Source: Fuscibacter oryzae
GTDB taxonomy: Bacteria; Pseudomonadota; Alphaproteobacteria; Rhodobacterales; Rhodobacteraceae
Reading direction: 5' to 3'
DNA: 64,000 nucleotides
Assembly: GCF_016765795.1 (NCBI RefSeq)
Contig: NZ_JAESVP010000001.1
Span: forward strand, 434,001 to 498,000
Positions 8,285 through 17,345 of the stretch are shown piece by piece. Numbering within the stretch: position 1 is the stretch's first letter; the number at the start of each line of letters is the position of its first letter. The position numbers and the translations under genes are program-made. The notes beneath the pieces were generated by a model. The model searched no databases. It was given only the letters and a program-made list of their open reading frames with translations, and was not told the origin of the DNA.

Positions 8285-8313
8285 GCCATGCGAAATTTGC
8301 ATGGCTATATTAA
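8285..8313 (-). promoter_or_regulatory. Putative operator and -10 box of CoA-transferase gene
   Basis: A perfect 7-bp inverted repeat GCCATGC/GCATGGC (8285-8291 and 8299-8305) surrounds GAAATTT. On the leftward strand, TAATAT (8308-8313) lies immediately upstream and could be a -10 box, so a bound protein would sit at the transcription start. A second TTGCAT-rich stretch lies at about 8259-8275. Regulators of short-chain acyl-CoA genes in related bacteria bind TTTGCAAA-like sites, but the link is only suggestive. Confidence 0.4.
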
Positions 8314-8329
8314 AAAACAAATAACTCAG

Positions 8330-9652
8330 TCACCCACGCAGCGCCGCCTTCCACGCGTGCCACGATGCCTTGGGCAACCGCACCTGCGTGTCAAAATCAA
8401 CATGCACCAGCCCGAAGCGCTTTTCATATCCCAGCGACCATTCGTAATTGTCCAGCAGAGACCATGCCATGTATCCGGCAAGCGGCACACCATCGGCAAT
8501 GGCCCGGCGGCAGGCCTGCAAATGGCTGGCGAAATAGGCGATCCGGTCGGCGTCGTCACACCCCCCGCCGCGCAGCACATCAGGCGCGGCCATGCCGTTT
8601 TCGGTGATATAGAGCGGCAATATACCCGTATAGTCGTGCGCGACCCGCACCAGAAAATCATGCAGGCCCTGGGGGTAAATCTCCCAACCCATCGCCGTCT
8701 TGGGCAGCGGCCCCTCTACCTCGGCATGGGCGGGCCATGGGCCATCCGTCGGCGCAATGCGTTTGCAGGTGTAGTAGTTCAACCCGAACCAATCCAGCGG
8801 GGCCTGAATGGTGGCGAAATCATCCTGCCAGCCTGCGGGCATATGCGGGGCAAAGGCCTGCATTACCTCATCGGGATAGCTGCCCTTGAAAAGACCTTGA
8901 GCAAAGAACCTGTTGTAATGGGCATCATACCTTTGCGCTGCGGCGGCAGCCTGAGGTGTGTCATCGGCCGGGTGGGCATATTCGAAATTGCACACCGCCC
9001 CCAGATTGCCCATGCCAAGACCCCGCATCACCTGAATGGCGCGGCCATGGGCCAGAAGGATATGGTGCATCGCCCGCGCGGTGGCGCGAATGTCGCGCAG
9101 GCCCGGCGCATGCAGGCCCAGAAAATGCGACAGAAAGCCCACGCACCACGGCTCGTTGATCGGCGCGGCAGACCACACCCGGTCGCCCAAGCGGCGGCAG
9201 ACGACCTGCGCATAATCGGCAAACCAGTTGGCAATATCGCCGTTGCGCCAGCCGCCCAGATCGGCCAGCGCCGACGGCAATTCCCAATGATACAGCGTCA
9301 GCGCCGGTTTGATGCCGCGCTCCAGCATCCCATCCACCAGCCGGTCATAGAAATCGAGACCCTCGGCATTCACCGCGCCCCGCCCCTCGGGCAGGATCCG
9401 CGCCCAGGATGTGGAAAAGCGGTACAGGTCAAACCCCGCCGCCGCGATCAGGTCCAGATCCTCGGGCCAGCGGTGGTAATGGTCGCAGGCAACAGCGCCA
9501 TCCTCGGCCCGCACCACGTTGCCGGGGGTGGCGGCAAAACTGTCCCAATGGGTCTGCCCCGCGCCGCCAAAGCGATGCCCCTCGATCTGATAGGACGAGG
9601 TGGCGGCCCCGAACAGAAACCCCGGCGGAAACGTGCTGCGGTTGGGAATCAT
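8330..9652 (-). CDS. GH1 beta-glucosidase
   Basis: The 440-residue protein is a complete glycoside hydrolase family 1 enzyme. The N-terminal signature FLFGAATSSYQIEG is at about 12-25, the acid/base is Glu167 in INEPW, and the nucleophile is Glu351 in YITENG. It hydrolyses terminal beta-glucosides with retention, and no signal peptide is visible, so it is cytoplasmic. A good AAAGGA site precedes the ATG. The gene is 10 bp downstream of the LacI-type regulator and probably shares its transcript. With the divergent alpha-glucoside transporter and GH13 enzyme, the locus can use both alpha- and beta-linked glucosides. Confidence 0.93.
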   Translation of the reverse strand: MIPNRSTFPPGFLFGAATSSYQIEGHRFGGAGQTHWDSFAATPGNVVRAEDGAVACDHYHRWPEDLDLIAAAGFDLYRFSTSWARILPEGRGAVNAEGLDFYDRLVDGMLERGIKPALTLYHWELPSALADLGGWRNGDIANWFADYAQVVCRRLGDRVWSAAPINEPWCVGFLSHFLGLHAPGLRDIRATARAMHHILLAHGRAIQVMRGLGMGNLGAVCNFEYAHPADDTPQAAAAAQRYDAHYNRFFAQGLFKGSYPDEVMQAFAPHMPAGWQDDFATIQAPLDWFGLNYYTCKRIAPTDGPWPAHAEVEGPLPKTAMGWEIYPQGLHDFLVRVAHDYTGILPLYITENGMAAPDVLRGGGCDDADRIAYFASHLQACRRAIADGVPLAGYMAWSLLDNYEWSLGYEKRFGLVHVDFDTQVRLPKASWHAWKAALRG

Positions 9653-9662
9653 GGCCTGTCCT

Positions 9663-10700
9663 TTACACTCCTGGCGCCGGTCCGGTTGACGCGCCCACGA
9701 TCAGCGGCGCCTCCAGCAATTCGCCCACTGGCTTGGGAACCGCGGCCTTGCCCAGCTCGATCTGGCGCAGCAGCAACCGCGCACAGCGCCGCCCGGCATC
9801 GCGCACCGAGGACCGGGTGGCGGTGAAAATCGGCTCATCCCCGCCATTGCGCAAATAGCTCAGGTCGTCGTCATGCGTCACGATCGACACATCGCGCCCC
9901 AGCACCAGCCCCAGATCGCCCAGCGCCCGCCGCACCCCCATCGCCGACAGCAGCGAAGAGGTCAGGAACGCCGTCGGCCGCTGTGGCCCCGCCAGCATCG
10001 CCATCGCTTCGTGGTATCCCTGCGCCTCGGTCATCTCGCCCGACGCCATCAGCCCCGGATCGGCCTGCACCCCGCGCGCGGCCAGCGCCTGTTCAAACCC
10101 CAACCGGCGGCGATGGGCGAAATCCATCGTCTCGATCCCGTTGATCAGCGCAATACGGCGGTGGCCCAGATCAATCAGAAACTCTGTCGCGCGGTGAAAG
10201 GCGCGGATGTTGTTCATATCCACCCAGGAATAGGGGCCGGTTTCCAGCGTGGCGCGGCCATGCACCACGAAAGGCAACCCCAGTTCGCGCAGCAACCCGA
10301 TCCGCGGCTCTGCCATTTTGGGGCTATGAACGATGCAGCCATCGACATTCCTCTTGGACCGGATCTCGCGGTAAATCCGGTCCTGATCCTCATCCGGGAC
10401 AATGGTCATCAAAAGATCATAGCCGGACCGGGCATAAACCTCGCCCGCGCCAGCGATGAAATCGGCGAAAACCGGGTTCACAATTTCATGCTGGGTCGAG
10501 ATTGGAATAACATGGCCGATTGCCATCGCCCGCCCGGTGGCCAGCCGCTTGGCCTGCGTATTGGGCCGATAATTATAGCGCCGCGCCGCATCCTCGACCC
10601 GCGCGCGCGTGACCTCTGACACCTCGGGATACCCGTTCAGCGCCCGGCTGACGGTGGTGGGTGACAGGTTTAACTGATCTGCCAGATCCTTAAGGTTCAT
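9663..10700 (-). CDS. aglR: LacI-family transcriptional regulator of the agl locus
   Basis: The 345-residue protein has an N-terminal LacI HTH (MNLKDLADQLNLSPTTVSRALNGYPEVS) and hinge, followed by a periplasmic-binding-protein-like sugar domain (MAIGHVIPISTQHEIVNPVFAD). It lies divergent from the aglEFGAK operon and upstream of the GH1 gene, as AglR does in Rhizobium and Rhodobacter. Its presumed operators are the CCAAAGCGCTTTGG palindrome in front of aglE and a related site 47 bp upstream of its own start. It most likely represses both directions until an alpha-glucoside or derivative binds. The symbol is given by synteny. Confidence 0.88.
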   Translation of the reverse strand: MNLKDLADQLNLSPTTVSRALNGYPEVSEVTRARVEDAARRYNYRPNTQAKRLATGRAMAIGHVIPISTQHEIVNPVFADFIAGAGEVYARSGYDLLMTIVPDEDQDRIYREIRSKRNVDGCIVHSPKMAEPRIGLLRELGLPFVVHGRATLETGPYSWVDMNNIRAFHRATEFLIDLGHRRIALINGIETMDFAHRRRLGFEQALAARGVQADPGLMASGEMTEAQGYHEAMAMLAGPQRPTAFLTSSLLSAMGVRRALGDLGLVLGRDVSIVTHDDDLSYLRNGGDEPIFTATRSSVRDAGRRCARLLLRQIELGKAAVPKPVGELLEAPLIVGASTGPAPGV

Positions 10701-10746
10701 CCCGCAAGCCCGGCGGTCAACCGGCCAGCAGCTTGTGCTGCGCCAT

Positions 10747-10760
10747 TCAAACCGCTTTGA
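10747..10760. promoter_or_regulatory. Putative LacI-type operator, regulator-proximal
   Basis: TCAAACCGCTTTGA is a 14-bp near-palindrome with one mismatched pair and the same AAA-CGC-TTT core as the perfect site near aglE. It lies 47-60 bp upstream of the leftward regulator gene, a position suited to autoregulation or DNA looping with the second site about 170 bp away. Confidence 0.55.
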
Positions 10761-10883
10761 TTACTTTGACGCTATCGACAGCAAGCGCCAAGGTCAATGC
10801 GCCCACGCCGGAAACCCTCGCCCCATGACACTGCCACTTCCTCAGTAAAATAAAGCTTCAAAGTACAGGCGCTATCAGAATCG

Positions 10884-10933
10884 TTGACTTTACACGCGCC
10901 CTCGCCCACCTTTCGCCAACCAAAGCGCTTTGG
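10884..10933 (+). promoter_or_regulatory. aglE promoter region with LacI operator
   Basis: TTGACT at 10884-10889 is a plausible -35 box; the -10 is weak and lies around 10907-10912. A perfect 14-bp palindrome CCAAAGCGCTTTGG (10920-10933) follows at about the expected transcription start. The centre AAAGCGCTTT with a CG dyad is the standard LacI/GalR-family operator pattern. A repressor bound here would block initiation or clearance. Confidence 0.7.
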
Positions 10934-10996
10934 AACGGGAGTACCCATGCGCTTTATTGCTCCGGCATTTCGAACGGGCGGGTTTGGGAGGAAGAT

Positions 10997-12352
10997 ATGA
11001 AAAGATTGCTGACGCTTGGCGTGGCGATGGCCGCGCTGACGACCACGGGCGCTTTTGCGCAAGACCTGAAATTCGCCCCCGGCGAAGACAGCCGGTTCCA
11101 CTGGGATTCGTTCGAAGCCCTGAAATCACAGGACCTGAAGGGCCAGAAGATCACCGTCCTCGGCTCTTGGCTTGGGCCGGACAAAGAGCTGTTCGAAAGC
11201 GTCGCCGCGTATTTTGAGGCCGCAACCGGCGCCGACATCGTCTATTCCGGCTCGACCAGCTTTGAACAGCAGATCGTCATCGACAGCGAAGCAGGCTCGC
11301 CCCCCGATATCGCAGTCTTTCCGCAACCGGGCCTTGCCGCCGATCTGGCAAAAAAGGGCTATCTGCTCCCCTTGGCCGATGGGGTCGAACAATGGGTGAA
11401 AGACAATTACGCCGCCGGGGATAGCTGGGCCGCCTATGGCCGCTATGCCGGCAAGGACGGGGCAGAGCATATGTATGCCTTCCCCTACAAGGCCGATGTG
11501 AAGTCGCTGGTCTGGTATGTGCCCGAGAATTTCACCGATGCGGGCTATGAAATTCCGCAGACCATGGAAGAGCTGAAGGCGCTGACCGAAAAGATCGTGG
11601 CTGATGGCGGCACCCCGTGGTGCATCGGTCTCGGCTCGGGCGGGGCCACCGGCTGGCCTGCGACCGATTGGGTCGAAGACCTGATGCTGCGCATCAACAC
11701 CCCCGCCGACTATGACGACTGGGTGACCAACAAGCTGAAGTTCGACGACCCCAAGGTCATCGCCGCCATCGACGATTTCGGCTGGTTCGCCAAGACCGAC
11801 GCCAATGTGGCTGGCGGGGTGGCCTCGGTTGCCGCCACCGACTTCCGCGACAGCCCCAAGGGCCTCTTCTCCTCGCCGCCGCAATGCTACATGCACCGTC
11901 AGGCGTCGTTCATCCCGTCGTTCTTCCCCGAAGGCACGGTGATCGGGCAGGATGCCGACTTCTTCTATTTCCCCGCCTATGCCGACAAGGATCTGGGCAA
12001 GCCCGTCCTTGGTGCGGGCACTATGTTCGGCAAGCTGACCGACAATGCGGCCTCGGACGCCTTCATCGCCTTCCTGCAAACCCCCATCGCCCATGAAATC
12101 TGGATGGCGCAAACCGGCTTTGTCACCCCCTACAAGGGCGTGAACACCGAAGTCTATGGCGATGCCACGCTGAAAAAGATGGGCGACATCCTGCTGAACG
12201 CCTCGACCTTCCGGTTCGACGGGTCTGATCTGATGCCCGGTGCGATTGGCGCAGGTGCGTTCTGGACCGGCATGGTTGATTTCACCGGCGGCAAGTCGGC
12301 GGAAGATGTGGCCAAGCAGATTCAGGCCACCTGGGACACCTTGGGCAAATAA
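10997..12352 (+). CDS. aglE: Alpha-glucoside ABC transporter substrate-binding protein
   Basis: The 451-residue periplasmic solute-binding protein has a clear signal peptide (MKRLLTLGVAMAALTTTGAFA, cleavage probably after AFA). It belongs to the cluster 1 family that binds sucrose, trehalose, maltose and other alpha-glucosides. Its opening after cleavage (LKFAPGEDSRFHWDSF) and ITVLGSWLGPDKE resemble Rhizobium AglE. A GGGAGGAAG ribosome site precedes the ATG at 10997. It is the first gene of the aglEFGAK operon, which the divergent LacI protein is expected to repress. A strong hairpin follows the stop and may stabilise this part of the message. Confidence 0.92.
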   Translation: MKRLLTLGVAMAALTTTGAFAQDLKFAPGEDSRFHWDSFEALKSQDLKGQKITVLGSWLGPDKELFESVAAYFEAATGADIVYSGSTSFEQQIVIDSEAGSPPDIAVFPQPGLAADLAKKGYLLPLADGVEQWVKDNYAAGDSWAAYGRYAGKDGAEHMYAFPYKADVKSLVWYVPENFTDAGYEIPQTMEELKALTEKIVADGGTPWCIGLGSGGATGWPATDWVEDLMLRINTPADYDDWVTNKLKFDDPKVIAAIDDFGWFAKTDANVAGGVASVAATDFRDSPKGLFSSPPQCYMHRQASFIPSFFPEGTVIGQDADFFYFPAYADKDLGKPVLGAGTMFGKLTDNAASDAFIAFLQTPIAHEIWMAQTGFVTPYKGVNTEVYGDATLKKMGDILLNASTFRFDGSDLMPGAIGAGAFWTGMVDFTGGKSAEDVAKQIQATWDTLGK

Positions 12353-12364
12353 CCCCCACCGCAT

Positions 12365-12390
12365 CGCCCGCCCCACACACGGGGCGGGCG
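12365..12390 (+). other. Intercistronic RNA hairpin between aglE and aglF
   Basis: CGCCCGCCCC (12365-12374) pairs perfectly with GGGGCGGGCG (12381-12390) around an ACACAC loop. There is no U-tract, so it is unlikely to be a full terminator. Hairpins of this kind after the binding-protein gene of ABC operons protect the upstream message from 3' exonucleases and raise binding-protein output relative to permeases. Confidence 0.65.
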
Positions 12391-12433
12391 CATTTGCCAT
12401 AACCTGCCCCTTGCGGCGGGACGGAGGAGGACC

Positions 12434-13429
12434 ATGGAACAGATCCTGTTCGGCCTGACCACCATCATCGTCGGCGTTTTCGGCTGCGCGGCATGGTTCT
12501 GGGGCACCAATTTCCTGCTGGACGCCGCGCTGCCCGCGCGTGGCCCGAATGCCGCGCGCAACATCACCCGCGCGGGCCTGATCCGGCCATGGTTGTTTCT
12601 TGGACCGGCGCTTTTGGCGCTTGGGCTTTACCTCGTCTATCCGGTCTTCGAATCCATCTGGCGCAGCCTGCACGATTCCGCGGGCGAAAACTGGGTGGGC
12701 CTGTCGAACTATACTTGGCTGTTTTCCGACCCCAAGTTTCAGGAATCCATCCTGAACAACCTTGTCTGGCTGCTGGTCGTGCCGTCGCTTTCCACCTTTT
12801 TCGGCCTGATTGCGGCACAGGTGACCGACCGCATCCGCTGGGGCAACCTTGCCAAAAGCCTGATCTTCATGCCGATGGCGATTTCCTTTGTCGGCGCGGG
12901 CGTGATCTGGAAATTCGTCTATGATTTCCGCGCCGAAGGCCGCGACCAGATCGGGCTGCTGAATGCCATTGTGCAGGCCTTGGGCGGCGATCCGCAAACC
13001 TGGTTGTCAATCCCGTTCTGGAACAACTTTTTCCTGATGGCGGTGCTTATCTGGATTCAGACCGGCTTTGCCATGGTGATCCTGTCCGCCGCCCTGCGCG
13101 GCATCCCGGAAGAAACGGTCGAGGCGGCCATTCTGGATGGTGCCAACCCCTGGCAATTGTTCTTCCGCATCAAGGTGCCGCAGATCTGGGGCACCATCGC
13201 CGTGGTCTGGACCACCATCACAATCACCGTGCTGAAGGTGTTCGACATCGTGTTCGTGATGACCAACGGCCAGTGGGGGTCTCAGGTGCTGGCGAACTTC
13301 ATGTATGACTGGATGTTCCGCGGCACGCCCGATTACGGGCGCGGGTCAGCTATTGCTATCGTGATCATGGCCTTGGTCACGCCGATCATGGTCTGGAACA
13401 TCCGCAACGCCCGGCGGGAGATGCAGTGA
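12434..13429 (+). CDS. aglF: Alpha-glucoside ABC transporter permease AglF
   Basis: The 331-residue inner-membrane permease is MalF-like. It has a first membrane segment at about residues 5-25, several further hydrophobic helices, and the EAA loop (EETVEAAILDGANPWQLFFRIKVPQIWG at about 215-242, of which EAAILDGA is the core). That loop contacts the ATPase AglK. A GGAGGAGG site precedes the ATG. The stop overlaps aglG by 4 bp, which fits obligate heterodimer partners made in equal amounts. Confidence 0.92.
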   Translation: MEQILFGLTTIIVGVFGCAAWFWGTNFLLDAALPARGPNAARNITRAGLIRPWLFLGPALLALGLYLVYPVFESIWRSLHDSAGENWVGLSNYTWLFSDPKFQESILNNLVWLLVVPSLSTFFGLIAAQVTDRIRWGNLAKSLIFMPMAISFVGAGVIWKFVYDFRAEGRDQIGLLNAIVQALGGDPQTWLSIPFWNNFFLMAVLIWIQTGFAMVILSAALRGIPEETVEAAILDGANPWQLFFRIKVPQIWGTIAVVWTTITITVLKVFDIVFVMTNGQWGSQVLANFMYDWMFRGTPDYGRGSAIAIVIMALVTPIMVWNIRNARREMQ

Positions 13430-14562
13430 TGGAAAATATCGCCGGAACCAAGGCCCGCCTGACTTGGGCCGTGAACCTTGCCGCCCTGCTGCTGGTGATC
13501 GTCTGGACGGTGCCGACACTGGGCCTGCTGGTCTCCTCCTTCCGTGACAAGGACCAGATCGCGGCTACCGGCTGGTGGCAGGCGGCTTTCCCCTCCACCC
13601 AATCCGACTTTTTCCGTGCAGGCACAGCGGCGGATCAAAAGCAGGAAGGCGACCTTTGGGTCATCGCGGGCAATGCCTTTGAACCCGGTCAGGTGATCAG
13701 CGCCTGGGGCACCACGTCGAAGGCGCCCGATGCGCTAAAACCGGGTGACGTGGCCGATCTGAAAGACGGCCAGAAACTTACCGTGGCGGCAGATGGCGCC
13801 TATCGCCTGACCTCGCCGACCCAATTCGAAGAGGGGCGCGGGATGCGCATCTTCTTCACCTCGACCCAACCGCCCAAGTTCACCACCGACAATTACGTCA
13901 AGGTGATCGGGGCCGAAGGGCTGGGCCGCGCCTTCCTGAACACGATGACGGTGACGATTCCGGCCACGCTGATCCCGATCCTGATCGCCGCCTTCGCCGC
14001 CTATGCGCTGGCGTGGATGGATTTTCCCGGCCGGTCGCTGATCATCGCGGGCATCGTCGGCCTGCTGGTGGTGCCACTGCAACTGGCGCTGATCCCGCTT
14101 TTGAAATTCCACAACGACATCGGCCTTGGCAAAAGCTACCTTGGCATCTGGCTGGCCCATACCGGCTTTGGCCTGCCGCTGGCGATCTACCTCTTGCGCA
14201 GCTACATGACCGGCCTGCCGCGAGAGATCATCGAAAGTGCCCGCGTCGATGGCGCGACCGAGTTCCACATCTTCCGCAAGATCATCCTGCCGCTTTCCTT
14301 CCCCGCACTCGCCTCTTTCGCGATCTTTCAGTTCCTGTGGGTGTGGAACGACCTGCTGGTCGCCACCGTCTTCCTTGGCAACCGCCCCGACCAACTGGTG
14401 ATGACCGGGGTCTTGCGCGAACTCCTCGGTTCCAAGGGCGGTGACTGGGAAATCCTTGCGGCCTCGGCCTTCATCTCCATCGCAGTGCCGCTGATCGTCT
14501 TCTTCTCAATGCAAAAATACCTGGTGCGCGGTCTGCTGGCCGGCTCGGTCAAAGGTGGCTGA
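13426..14562 (+). CDS. aglG: Alpha-glucoside ABC transporter permease AglG
   Basis: The 378-residue MalG-like permease has a first membrane helix at about 15-35. A large periplasmic insertion of roughly 120 residues follows (GTAADQKQEGDLWVIAG and following), which is typical of AglG and longer than in MalG. The remaining helices include the EAA loop REIIESARVDGATEFHIFRK. It is coupled to aglF by a 4-bp overlap, and its stop abuts the aglA start codon directly. Confidence 0.92.
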   Translation: MMENIAGTKARLTWAVNLAALLLVIVWTVPTLGLLVSSFRDKDQIAATGWWQAAFPSTQSDFFRAGTAADQKQEGDLWVIAGNAFEPGQVISAWGTTSKAPDALKPGDVADLKDGQKLTVAADGAYRLTSPTQFEEGRGMRIFFTSTQPPKFTTDNYVKVIGAEGLGRAFLNTMTVTIPATLIPILIAAFAAYALAWMDFPGRSLIIAGIVGLLVVPLQLALIPLLKFHNDIGLGKSYLGIWLAHTGFGLPLAIYLLRSYMTGLPREIIESARVDGATEFHIFRKIILPLSFPALASFAIFQFLWVWNDLLVATVFLGNRPDQLVMTGVLRELLGSKGGDWEILAASAFISIAVPLIVFFSMQKYLVRGLLAGSVKGG

Positions 14563-16197
14563 ATGAACATGCTGAAAAAAGACCCCGACTGGTGGCGGGG
14601 CGCCGTGATCTATCAAATCTACCCGCGCAGCTTTCAGGATACGAATGGCGACGGCATCGGCGATATGGCGGGCATTGCCCAGCGCCTTGGCCATGTCGCC
14701 TCGCTGGGGGTAGATGCGATCTGGATTTCGCCGTTCTTCACCTCGCCGATGAAGGACTTTGGCTATGACGTGTCGGATTACTGCGACGTTGACCCGATGT
14801 TCGGCACGCTGGCCGATTTCGATCAGGTGATTGCAACCGCCCATTCCCACGGGCTTAAGGTGCTGATCGACCTTGTGCTGTCGCATACCTCTGACCAGCA
14901 CCCCTGGTTCAAGGACAGCCGCGCCAGCCGCAGCAACCCCCGGTCGGATTGGTACGTCTGGTCCGACCCAAAGCCCGACGGCACGCCGCCGAACAACTGG
15001 CTGTCGATCTTTGGCGGCTCTGCCTGGCAATGGGATGCACGGCGCGAGCAATATTACCTGCACAACTTCCTGACCTCGCAGCCCGACCTGAATTTCCACT
15101 GCGCCGCGATGCAAGAGGCGCTGCTGGATGTGGCGCGGTTCTGGCTGAAACGCGGGGTTGATGGCTTCCGGCTGGATACGATCAACTTTTACATGCACGA
15201 CGAACTTTTGCGCGACAATCCGCCCCTGCCGGTGGCAGAGCGCAATGATCAAACCGCGCCCAAGGTCAACCCCTACAACCACCAGCGCCACCTCTACGAC
15301 AAGAACCACCCCCGCAATATCGAGTTCCTGAAGCGTCTGCGCGCCGAGATGGACCCCTATGGCGCAGCGGCAGTGGGCGAGATTGGCGACAGCCAGCGTG
15401 GCCTTGAAATCCTTGGCGAATACACCAGCGGCAATGACCGGATGCAGATGTCTTATGCGTTCGAAATGCTGTCGGGCCACGCCCCCCTGTCGGCCAGCTT
15501 CATCGCCGACACTTTCCACAAGGTGGATCAGGTCGCGCCCGGCGGCTGGGCCTGCTGGGCCTATTCCAACCATGACGTGGCCCGCCACATCAGCCGCTGG
15601 AACCTGTCCGATGCCGGGGCGCGCGCCTATGCGACCCTGCTGATGACCCTGCGCGGATCGGCCTGCATCTATGAGGGCGAAGAGTTGGGCCTGCCAGAGG
15701 CGCAGATTGCCTATGACGATCTGCAAGACCCCTATGGCATCCAGTTCTGGCCAGAGTTCAAGGGCCGCGACGGTTGCCGCACCCCGATGGTCTGGACCCA
15801 GAATGCCACCAACGGCGGCTTTGCCGGCAATGCAAAGCCGTGGCTGCCCGTGCCCGCCGAACACCTGCCCCTGGCCGTCGATGCGTCAGAGGCGAACCCG
15901 GCCAGCCTGATCCACCACTATCGCCGCGCCATCGCGCTGCGGCAGGCGCACCCTGCGCTGCGCGTGGGCAGCATGACGGGAACCAAGGCCACCGGCAGCG
16001 TGCTGACCTTCACCCGCCAATCGAGCACGGAAACCCTGTTCTGCGCCTTCAACCTGTCGGACGCGCCTGCGACTGCACCCGCCCCTTCCGGCACATGGTC
16101 GCCCAGCGCGCCCGATCTGACCGACATCGCCCCCAAAGGCGGAACCCTGACGCTGGCCCCCTGGGCCTATGCGATCCTCACTTCAACGGGAGGCTGA
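14563..16197 (+). CDS. aglA: GH13 alpha-glucosidase
   Basis: The 544-residue cytoplasmic glycoside hydrolase is of GH13 oligo-1,6-/alpha-glucosidase type. The first conserved region is AVIYQIYPRSFQDTNGDGIGD. The catalytic nucleophile is Asp205 (GFRLD), the acid/base Glu273 (VGEIGD), and the transition-state Asp is Asp338 (YSNHD); all are present. It cleaves imported alpha-glucosides (sucrose, maltose, trehalose-like) inside the cell. The ATG at 14563 directly follows the aglG stop; a second ATG three codons on is also possible. Its position between permease and ATPase genes matches the Rhizobium/Rhodobacter agl order. Confidence 0.92.
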   Translation: MNMLKKDPDWWRGAVIYQIYPRSFQDTNGDGIGDMAGIAQRLGHVASLGVDAIWISPFFTSPMKDFGYDVSDYCDVDPMFGTLADFDQVIATAHSHGLKVLIDLVLSHTSDQHPWFKDSRASRSNPRSDWYVWSDPKPDGTPPNNWLSIFGGSAWQWDARREQYYLHNFLTSQPDLNFHCAAMQEALLDVARFWLKRGVDGFRLDTINFYMHDELLRDNPPLPVAERNDQTAPKVNPYNHQRHLYDKNHPRNIEFLKRLRAEMDPYGAAAVGEIGDSQRGLEILGEYTSGNDRMQMSYAFEMLSGHAPLSASFIADTFHKVDQVAPGGWACWAYSNHDVARHISRWNLSDAGARAYATLLMTLRGSACIYEGEELGLPEAQIAYDDLQDPYGIQFWPEFKGRDGCRTPMVWTQNATNGGFAGNAKPWLPVPAEHLPLAVDASEANPASLIHHYRRAIALRQAHPALRVGSMTGTKATGSVLTFTRQSSTETLFCAFNLSDAPATAPAPSGTWSPSAPDLTDIAPKGGTLTLAPWAYAILTSTGG

Positions 16198-16198
16198 G

Positions 16199-17284
16199 AT
16201 GACCGATCTTTCCCTGCGCAATGTCGTCAAATCCTATGGCGAGGTCAGCGTCCTTAAAGACATCAACCTAGAGATCAAGACGGGCGAGCTGATCGTTTTC
16301 GTCGGCCCCTCGGGCTGCGGCAAATCCACCCTGCTGCGCATGATCGCCGGGCTGGAGCGGATTTCCGGCGGCGATCTGCTGATCGGCGGGCAGCGCATGA
16401 ACGACGTGCCCCCGGCCCAGCGCGGCATTGCGATGGTGTTTCAAAGCTATGCGCTTTACCCCCATATGACCGTGCGGCAGAACATGGAATTTGCCCTGCA
16501 AATCGCCAAGATGCCCAAGGCCGACATCGACAAGGCCGTCGAGAATGCCGCCCGTATCCTGCAACTGACGCCCTATCTTGACCGCCTGCCCAAGGCGCTG
16601 TCGGGCGGCCAGCGTCAGCGCGTCGCCATCGGCCGCGCCATCGTGCGCGACCCCAAGGTGTTCCTGTTCGATGAACCGCTGTCGAACCTTGACGCCGCGC
16701 TGCGCGTCGCCACCCGGATCGAGATTGCCCAGCTGAAAGAGGCGATGCCCGACCGCACCATGATCTATGTGACCCATGATCAAGTTGAGGCGATGACTTT
16801 GGCATCTCGCATCGTCGTTCTGGCCCGCAAGGGCATCGCCCAGGTCGGCACGCCGCTGGAGCTGTATGAACGCCCGGTCGATGAATTCGTGGCGCAGTTC
16901 ATCGGCTCGCCCGCGATGAACCTGCTTCCGGGTGAAATCATCGCCACCGGTGCCGAAACCGTAGTACGGCTGGACGGTGGCGGCACCGCGCGGTCCGCCG
17001 TGCCGACGACTGCCGCCGATCAGGGCCGCAAGGTCAACGTCGGCGTGCGGCCCGAGGATATGGTGGCCGTCCCCGCCGAAGGTCTGTTCGCCGGAGAGAT
17101 CGAGATTGTCGAAGCCTTGGGCGAGGTAACACAGCTTTACGTCGCCCGCCCCGGTGGCGGCGCGCATATCATCGCCAAGCTGCCCGGCATCCACCCTGAC
17201 CTGCGGCACAAGACGGTGACCTTTGGTGCCAGCCCCGCCAAGGTGCATATCTTCGCCGATGGCCGGTCGCTGCTGTATCGCTAA
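16199..17284 (+). CDS. aglK: Alpha-glucoside ABC transporter ATPase
   Basis: The 361-residue MalK/UgpC-type ATPase has Walker A GPSGCGKST at 36-44, signature LSGGQRQRVAIGRA, Walker B VFLFDEPLSNLD and switch histidine THDQ, plus a C-terminal TOBE/OB regulatory domain of about 120 residues. It energises import through AglFG. The ATG at 16199 begins 1 base after the aglA stop. It closes the agl operon, and a modest hairpin with a T-rich tail follows. Confidence 0.93.
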   Translation: MTDLSLRNVVKSYGEVSVLKDINLEIKTGELIVFVGPSGCGKSTLLRMIAGLERISGGDLLIGGQRMNDVPPAQRGIAMVFQSYALYPHMTVRQNMEFALQIAKMPKADIDKAVENAARILQLTPYLDRLPKALSGGQRQRVAIGRAIVRDPKVFLFDEPLSNLDAALRVATRIEIAQLKEAMPDRTMIYVTHDQVEAMTLASRIVVLARKGIAQVGTPLELYERPVDEFVAQFIGSPAMNLLPGEIIATGAETVVRLDGGGTARSAVPTTAADQGRKVNVGVRPEDMVAVPAEGLFAGEIEIVEALGEVTQLYVARPGGGAHIIAKLPGIHPDLRHKTVTFGASPAKVHIFADGRSLLYR

Positions 17285-17293
17285 CCTCGTCAG

Positions 17294-17314
17294 GGGCGGT
17301 CCTCCGCCTTCTTT
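17294..17314 (+). terminator. Weak putative terminator after aglK
   Basis: GGCGG (17295-17299) pairs with CCGCC (17304-17308) around TCCT and is followed by TTCTTT. The stem is only 5 bp, so termination may be partial, and some transcription may pass into deoC. Confidence 0.4.
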
Positions 17315-17345
17315 GGCTGGATGAAACAGCTTCCCCCTTCTGCGC

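Noticed and set aside
8171-9826. A 551-codon rightward open frame opposite the GH1 glucosidase
   Set aside because: The GH1 gene has complete catalytic motifs on the other strand; this frame has none.
11126-12997. A 623-codon leftward open frame opposite aglE and aglF
   Set aside because: It is antisense to two conserved transporter genes and shows no domain.
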